Assembly (NCBI GenBank): GCA_964400785.1
Contig: CAYNWB010000017.1
Location: 1-45,318, forward strand
Direction of reading: 5' to 3'
DNA: 45,318 nucleotides
Source: CAVQGZ01 sp964400785
GTDB lineage: Bacteria; Actinomycetota; Actinomycetes; Jiangellales; Jiangellaceae
The notes under the pieces were generated by a model. It had not been told where the DNA came from, did not search any database, and saw only the letters and a program-made list of their open reading frames with translations. Below, in pieces: positions 40,637 through 45,318 of this stretch. The position numbers and the translations under genes were made by a program. The stretch's first letter is position 1. Every line of letters begins with the position of its first letter.

Positions 40637-42148
40637 ATGCGCCTCGACCCGGAGTTCACCGCACTGCCGCTGAACGGTCTGGCCGACGTCGCGCTGGCCA
40701 GGGCCGTCGAGCTCGGGGCCTCCCACGCCGAGGTGCGTGTGGAGCGCATCCGTTCGCGTCACCTGGCCATCAGGGACGGCGAGCTGTCGGGGCTGCACGA
40801 CGGGTCCGACGTCGGGCTCGCCGTCCGCGTGATCCACGACGGCACCTGGGGCTTCGCCTCGACCCCCGACCTGACGGCGCAGGCGGCGCGTTCCGTGGCC
40901 GAACGCGCGGTGCACGTCGCCGAGGTGGCACGCCCCCTGCGGTCACGTCCGGTGCAGCTGGCGCCCGAGCCGGTCTGGACGGGCACCTGGGTCTCCGAGT
41001 ACGGCGTCAACCCCTTCGACGTCCCAGCCGCCGACGCCATCGCACTGCTGACCGAGCACTCGGCCCGGCTCAGCCGCGATGCGCGTGTGGCGCACAGCAC
41101 CGCCACGCTGGAGCAGGCGCAGGAGAACACGTTCTACGCCGACTCCGCCGGCACGCGCGTGACACAGCAGCGGATCCGGGTGCACCCCGTGCTGGAGGTG
41201 CTCGGTGTGGACAGCCGCGCCGGCACGTTCGAGACCATGCGCAGCCTCGCGGCACCTGCCGCTCGCGGCTTCGAGTACGTGACGGGAGCCGACGGCATCC
41301 ACGACTGGGACGCCGAGGTCACCGCCCTGCCCGAGCTGCTCGCCGAGCGCATGGCCGCCCCGAGCGTCGAGCCGGGCCGCTACGACCTCGTGATCCACCC
41401 GTCGAACCTCTGGCTGACCATCCACGAGTCGGTGGGCCACGCCACCGAGCTCGACCGTGCGCTGGGCTACGAGGCGAACTACGCCGGTACCTCGTTCGCC
41501 ACCCCCGACCAGCTCGGCACCCTGCGCTACGGCAGCCCTCTGATGAACGTGACCGGAGACCGGACGGTGCCGCACGGCCTCGCCACGACCGGCTGGGACC
41601 ACGAGGGCGTGGCCGCGCAGAGCTGGGACATCGTCACGCAGGGCGTGCTCGTCGGCTACCAGCTCGACCGGTCGTCCGCGATGTTGCTCCCCGACGGTCC
41701 CGGCCGCTCGAACGGGTGCGCCTTCGCCGACTCCCCTGCCCACATCCCGATCCAGCGCATGGCCAACGTCTCCCTGCAACCCGCACCGGACGGCACGTCG
41801 ACCGACGACCTCATCGAGCGGGTCGAGCACGGCCTCTACGTCGTCGGCGACAAGTCGTGGTCGATCGACCAGCAGCGCTACAACTTCCAGTTCACCGCGC
41901 AACGCTTCTACCGCATCACGAACGGACGACTGGCTGGCCAGGTCAAGGACGCGGCCTACCAGGGCAGGACCCCCGACTTCTGGGGGGCGCTCGACGGGCT
42001 GGGCGACAGATCGACCTTCGAGCTGGGAGGCGCGGCCAACTGTGGCAAGGCACAGCCCGGACAGGTGGCCGCGGTGAGCCACGGGGCTCCGGCCACGCTG
42101 TTCCGAGCTGTCAACGTGCTCAACACCGCACAGGAGGGGCAGCGATGA
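40637..42148 (+). CDS. tldD: TldD-family metalloprotease
   Basis: TldD with TldE forms a protease that cleaves unfolded peptides, and in E. coli matures microcin B17. The 503-residue protein has the HExxxH zinc motif (H263, E264, H268; HESVGHATE) and C469 (AANCGK) as the third ligand, so it is the active subunit. An N-terminal domain (~1-230) precedes the catalytic C-domain. Its stop overlaps the tldE start (ATGA). Confidence 0.96.
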   Translation: MRLDPEFTALPLNGLADVALARAVELGASHAEVRVERIRSRHLAIRDGELSGLHDGSDVGLAVRVIHDGTWGFASTPDLTAQAARSVAERAVHVAEVARPLRSRPVQLAPEPVWTGTWVSEYGVNPFDVPAADAIALLTEHSARLSRDARVAHSTATLEQAQENTFYADSAGTRVTQQRIRVHPVLEVLGVDSRAGTFETMRSLAAPAARGFEYVTGADGIHDWDAEVTALPELLAERMAAPSVEPGRYDLVIHPSNLWLTIHESVGHATELDRALGYEANYAGTSFATPDQLGTLRYGSPLMNVTGDRTVPHGLATTGWDHEGVAAQSWDIVTQGVLVGYQLDRSSAMLLPDGPGRSNGCAFADSPAHIPIQRMANVSLQPAPDGTSTDDLIERVEHGLYVVGDKSWSIDQQRYNFQFTAQRFYRITNGRLAGQVKDAAYQGRTPDFWGALDGLGDRSTFELGGAANCGKAQPGQVAAVSHGAPATLFRAVNVLNTAQEGQR

Positions 42149-43536
42149 GCCACGGCATGCGGTGCGACGACATGGTCGAGAGCGCGCTGGCCGCTTCACG
42201 CGGTGACGGCTGTGTCGTGCTCGTGGCACAGAGGCACCAGGCGAACCTGCGGTGGGCCTCGAACACGCTGACCACCAACGGGGAGACGCGCGAGCGGTCG
42301 ATGACGGTGGTCGCGCTGCACGGCGCCGGCACCGACGCCTCCGCGGCATCGCTCACGCGCACGGTCAGCAGCCAGGCCGAGATCGCCGACCTGGTGTCCG
42401 ATGCCGAGGCCATGGCCGCGCAGACGCCCCGCGAGCAGAGTGCGCGGGCGCTCGTGGCCGGCGAGGCGTCGCCCGACTTCGCGTCCGACCCGGCCGACGG
42501 GGGCATCGGCGTCCTCACCTCGATGGCGGACGACCTGGGGGACGTGCTGGCGCAGGCGCGCTCGGACGCCATCATGCAGTACGGCTACGCCGAGCACGTG
42601 CTCACGACCACGTACCTGGGCACCTCCGCTGGTGTCCGGGCGCGCCACGTCCAGCCCTCCGGCCACCTCACGATCACCGCGAAGGACGCCGACCTGACGA
42701 CGTCGACGTGGACGGGCCGGGCGACCGCCGACTTCACCGACGTCGACGTCCGTGCGCTCGACGCCGAGCTGCGTCGCAAGCTGGAGTGGTCGCGGCACGC
42801 CGTCGACCTGTCCCCCGGCCGGTACCGCACGGTGCTTCCGCCGACCGCGGTGGCCGACCTGGCCGTCTACGCCTACTGGGAGATGTCGGGGCTGGCCGCG
42901 CACGAGGGGCGCAGCGTGTACGCCGAGCCGGGCCGGGGCACCCGGGTGGGCCAGCGGATGGTGGACCCTCGGGTGACGTTGCGCTCGGACCCTGCCTACC
43001 CGGGCCTGGAGTGTGCCGACCGGGTGATGACAGCGTCGTCGGGACCGATGTCGAGCGTCTTCGACAACGGCATGCCCTCACCCGCGACCGACTGGATGAG
43101 CAACGGGGTGCTCAACGCCCTGGTGCAGACGCGCCACTCCGCCGAGCTGACCGGGCTGCCGACCACGCCGGGCGTCGACAACCTCGTGCTCGAGGTGGCC
43201 GGCGCGCAGGGCAGCGTGGACGACCTGGTGGCCGGGCTCGACGACGGCGTGCTGGTCACCTCGCTCTGGTACATCCGTGAGGTGGATCCCCAGACGTTGC
43301 TGCTGACGGGACTGACCCGGGACGGCGTCTACGTGGTGCGCAACGGCGAGGTCGTCGGGTCGGCCCCGAACTTCAGGTTCAACGAGAGCCCCGTCGACGT
43401 CCTCTCCCGCATCGGCTCCGCAGGAACGACGGTGCCGGCGTTCAGCCGGGAGTGGGGCGAGTGGTTCCCCCGCACCGCCATGCCGGCGCTGCTCGTGGAC
43501 GGGTTCAACTTCTCGACGGTGAGCGACGCGCGCTAG
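42145..43536 (+). CDS. tldE: TldE/PmbA-family partner subunit
   Basis: The 463-residue protein is the TldD paralogue without the HExxxH motif, as in TldE/PmbA, which forms the heterodimer and shapes the substrate channel. MTASSGPMSSVFDNGMPSP and the C-terminal RDGVYVVRNGEVVGSAPN are family-like. AGGAGGGG precedes the ATG, which overlaps the tldD stop. The 3' end shares CTAG with the convergent lipoprotein gene. Confidence 0.93.
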   Translation: MSHGMRCDDMVESALAASRGDGCVVLVAQRHQANLRWASNTLTTNGETRERSMTVVALHGAGTDASAASLTRTVSSQAEIADLVSDAEAMAAQTPREQSARALVAGEASPDFASDPADGGIGVLTSMADDLGDVLAQARSDAIMQYGYAEHVLTTTYLGTSAGVRARHVQPSGHLTITAKDADLTTSTWTGRATADFTDVDVRALDAELRRKLEWSRHAVDLSPGRYRTVLPPTAVADLAVYAYWEMSGLAAHEGRSVYAEPGRGTRVGQRMVDPRVTLRSDPAYPGLECADRVMTASSGPMSSVFDNGMPSPATDWMSNGVLNALVQTRHSAELTGLPTTPGVDNLVLEVAGAQGSVDDLVAGLDDGVLVTSLWYIREVDPQTLLLTGLTRDGVYVVRNGEVVGSAPNFRFNESPVDVLSRIGSAGTTVPAFSREWGEWFPRTAMPALLVDGFNFSTVSDAR

Positions 43537-44090
43537 TCCAGCGCCGCTGCCGCCAGCCCGAGCAGCTGCACCGCTGCGTCATCGTCGTCGGGGACGACCG
43601 TCACCTGGACGAAGTACGGCCCGTCCTGCGCACCCGCCAGCCCCGCTGTGACGTATGCGTCGCTCGTGCCGGGCACGTCGGCGTCCTGCGCAGGCCCGAG
43701 GAAGTCCTCGGCGATCTGTCGCTCGGTCTGCGCGTCGCTGTCGCTGACCACGACCTGGACGAACGCCACGCCTGAGGCGTCGGTGACCCACTCGCAGATC
43801 GACTGGGCCTCGCTGGACAGGTCGACGTTGGGCTCGCCCTGCTCGGCGTTCGCTCCCGTCGCGGCGGCCACCTCGTCCGCCGTGAGCAGGCTGCAGGCGT
43901 CGACGGCGAAGCCCGCCGTGGTGTCGGCCTCGGTGTCGGCGTCGGAGTCCGTGTCGCCGGCGGTCGGCTGATCCTGAGTGGCGCTGTCGCCCACCGCCGG
44001 TTCGGGGTCGTCCGAACCCCCGCATCCGGCCAGTGCGAGGGCACCGATCACTGCCAGGGTCGTGACGCGCCGTCCAGCGAGAGTGTTCAC
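43533..44090 (-). CDS. Predicted lipoprotein, DUF3558-like
   Basis: The 185-residue protein has a lipoprotein signal (RRVTTLAVIGALALAGC, C23), an acidic Asp/Thr-rich linker to ~62, and a domain starting ACSLLTADEVAAATG with a later SICEWV. The CSLLT...CxW pair is typical of actinobacterial DUF3558 and related surface lipoproteins of unknown role. Its GTG overlaps the gcvP stop, and a leaderless -10 inside gcvP could drive it alone. Confidence 0.85.
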   Translation of the reverse strand: MNTLAGRRVTTLAVIGALALAGCGGSDDPEPAVGDSATQDQPTAGDTDSDADTEADTTAGFAVDACSLLTADEVAAATGANAEQGEPNVDLSSEAQSICEWVTDASGVAFVQVVVSDSDAQTERQIAEDFLGPAQDADVPGTSDAYVTAGLAGAQDGPYFVQVTVVPDDDDAAVQLLGLAAAALD

Positions 44091-45318
44091 GACCCGAGGC
44101 TATCCGTCTGGCTCAGAGCGAACGCTGCCGGCTCCGGGCAGGTGCAGACGAGGTTGCGGTCGCCGTAGGCGCCGTCGATCCGGCGCACGGGCGGCCAGTA
44201 CTTGTCCGCGGCCTGGGCCGGGCCGGCCGGGTAGACGGCGACCTCGCGGGAGTAGGGGTGGGTCCACTCCCCCAGGGCCGAGCGAGCCGTGTGTGGTGCG
44301 TTGCGCAGAGGGTTGTCCTGCGCCGGCCACTCTCCGGACGCCACCAGGTCGATCTCGGCCCGGATGGCGATCATGGCGTCGCAGAAACGGTCGAGCTCGC
44401 CGAGGTCCTCGGACTCCGTGGGCTCCACCATCAGCGTGCCCGCCACCGGGAACGACATGGTCGGGGCGTGGAACCCGTAGTCGACCAGGCGCTTGGCCAC
44501 GTCGTCGACCGTGATGCCGGTCTGCTTGGTGATCGGGCGCAGGTCGACGATGCACTCGTGGGCGACGAGGCCGTGGGCCCCGGTGTAGAGGATCGGGTAG
44601 TGCTCGCCCAGCCTGCGCGCGACGTAGTTGGCCGCCAGGACGGCGACCTGCGTGGCCCGGCGCAGCCCGTCCGGACCCATGAGCCGGATGTAGGCCCACG
44701 AGATCGGCAGCACTCCCGGCGAGCCGAACGGCGCCGCCGACACCGGGCCGATGCCCGTCGGCGGCCCGGCCTCGGGCACGAGGGGGTGGTTGGGCAGGAA
44801 GGGCGCCAGGTGTGCGCGCACCCCGATGGGGCCGACCCCGGGTCCTCCCCCGCCGTGCGGGATGCAGAACGTCTTGTGCAGGTTCAGGTGCGACACGTCC
44901 GCCCCGAAGTCACCCGGCCGTGCGACACCGACGAGGGCGTTGAGGTTTGCCCCGTCGACGTACACCTGGCCACCGGCGTCGTGCACCAGGCGGCACAGCT
45001 CGACGATGCCGTCCTCGTAGACGCCGTGTGTGGACGGGTAGGTGACCATGATCGCCGCGACTCGGTCGGTGTGCTCGGCCAGCAGCCGTCGCAGGTCGTC
45101 CAGGTCGACGGTGCCGTCCTCGGCCGAGGCGACCACCGCCACCCGCATGCCCGCCATGACGGCAGAGGCTGCGTTCGTGCCGTGCGCGCTCTGCGGGATC
45201 AGGCACACGTCCCGTTGCTGCTCCCCGCGGGAGCGGTGGTAGGCCCTGATCGCCAGCAACCCGGCGAGCTCGCCCTGCGACCCGGCATTCGGCTGCAGCG
45301 AGACCGCGTCGTACCCGG
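44087..45318 (-). CDS. gcvP: Glycine dehydrogenase (aminomethyl-transferring), 3' part
   Basis: GcvP is the PLP-dependent P-protein of the glycine cleavage system. The readable part is the C-terminal ~410 residues, entering the window mid-gene. It shows SLQPNAGSQGELAG, PQSAHGTNAASA, the PLP Lys in HLNLHKTFCIPHGGGGPG, and FHAPTMSFPVAGTLMVEPTESED. Translation is open to the window edge; no start is visible. The end SLGS-stop overlaps the lipoprotein start. Confidence 0.97.
   Translation of the reverse strand, partial: GYDAVSLQPNAGSQGELAGLLAIRAYHRSRGEQQRDVCLIPQSAHGTNAASAVMAGMRVAVVASAEDGTVDLDDLRRLLAEHTDRVAAIMVTYPSTHGVYEDGIVELCRLVHDAGGQVYVDGANLNALVGVARPGDFGADVSHLNLHKTFCIPHGGGGPGVGPIGVRAHLAPFLPNHPLVPEAGPPTGIGPVSAAPFGSPGVLPISWAYIRLMGPDGLRRATQVAVLAANYVARRLGEHYPILYTGAHGLVAHECIVDLRPITKQTGITVDDVAKRLVDYGFHAPTMSFPVAGTLMVEPTESEDLGELDRFCDAMIAIRAEIDLVASGEWPAQDNPLRNAPHTARSALGEWTHPYSREVAVYPAGPAQAADKYWPPVRRIDGAYGDRNLVCTCPEPAAFALSQTDSLGS
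44097..44102 (-). promoter_or_regulatory. -10 element (TAGCCT) inside the gcvP 3' end
   Basis: On the minus strand, TAGCCT ends 6 nt before the lipoprotein GTG at 44090. Being within coding DNA, it could be coincidental. Confidence 0.4.

Noticed and set aside
1..45318. CRISPR arrays, tRNA/rRNA genes, transposases, phage or toxin-antitoxin genes
   Set aside because: Read through on both strands; no direct-repeat/spacer array, tRNA-like cloverleaf or mobile-element protein was recognised.

Overview
The window is a very GC-rich, gene-dense chromosomal segment of an actinobacterium. Diagnostic genes are the complete Pup-proteasome locus (arc/mpa, dop, pup, prcB, prcA, pafA), a mycothiol gene (mshC), RbpA, the Lnt/Ppm1 lipoprotein and polyprenol-mannose genes, a HelY-type helicase and DUF3090/DUF3097 proteins. 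Gene order resembles the mycobacterial/streptomycete Rv2135c-Rv2089c and Rv2050-Rv2051c neighbourhoods. I cannot name the genus; a Micrococcales or Propionibacteriales-like lineage is a guess. No insertion sequence, prophage, CRISPR array, tRNA or rRNA was seen, and the content is core-genome-like.

Layout. 1-216: start of a secreted protein with a 24-bp tandem repeat (minus). 339-3659: histidine phosphatase, DUF3090 protein, kinase-like SCO1664-family protein, mshC. 3656-4528: PAC2-family protein (minus). 4545-8704: cobalamin-dependent metH and a HAD phosphatase. 8681-12826 (minus): ABC permease and ATPase, and a RecB-like Fe-S nuclease. 12876-20276: trmI and the Pup-proteasome genes. 20273-26673: FKBP lipoprotein, tatA, tatC, lipid kinase, CorA, helY. 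26658-27575: 5'-3' exonuclease (minus). 27620-31496: M24 peptidase, acyl-CoA dehydrogenase, amidohydrolase. 31687-33971: lnt, ppm1, then a gene cut by a 10-N assembly gap. 34057-34461: rbpA (minus). 34612-35043: small membrane protein. 35032-37190 (minus): MFS transporter and glycerophosphodiesterase. 37261-40627: DUF3097, AarF/ABC1 kinase, polysaccharide deacetylase, HAD-like protein. 40637-43536: tldD/tldE. 43533-45318 (minus): DUF3558-like lipoprotein and the 3' part of gcvP.

How it works together. Pup (ends GGQ) must be deamidated by Dop, is ligated to lysines by PafA, and its conjugates are unfolded by Arc and degraded by PrcAB; every component is here with catalytic residues intact. The transcriptional activators PafB/PafC, often found between pafA and tatA, are absent from this spot. 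MshC and a SigR-like promoter in front of rbpA fit a mycothiol/thiol-stress circuit. 

The strongest sequence-wide pattern is regulatory. Eleven genes carry a TANNNT -10 hexamer ending 6-8 nt before the start codon, which predicts leaderless mRNAs. Most co-directional gene junctions are 4-nt GTGA or ATGA overlaps, and all convergent gene pairs overlap at their 3' ends. I found no clearly new defence or mobile system. The best candidates for undescribed biology are the conserved but uncharacterised phosphatase/DUF3090/kinase-like trio beside mshC, the two-domain FKBP lipoprotein between pafA and tatA, and a small antisense ORF upstream of lnt.
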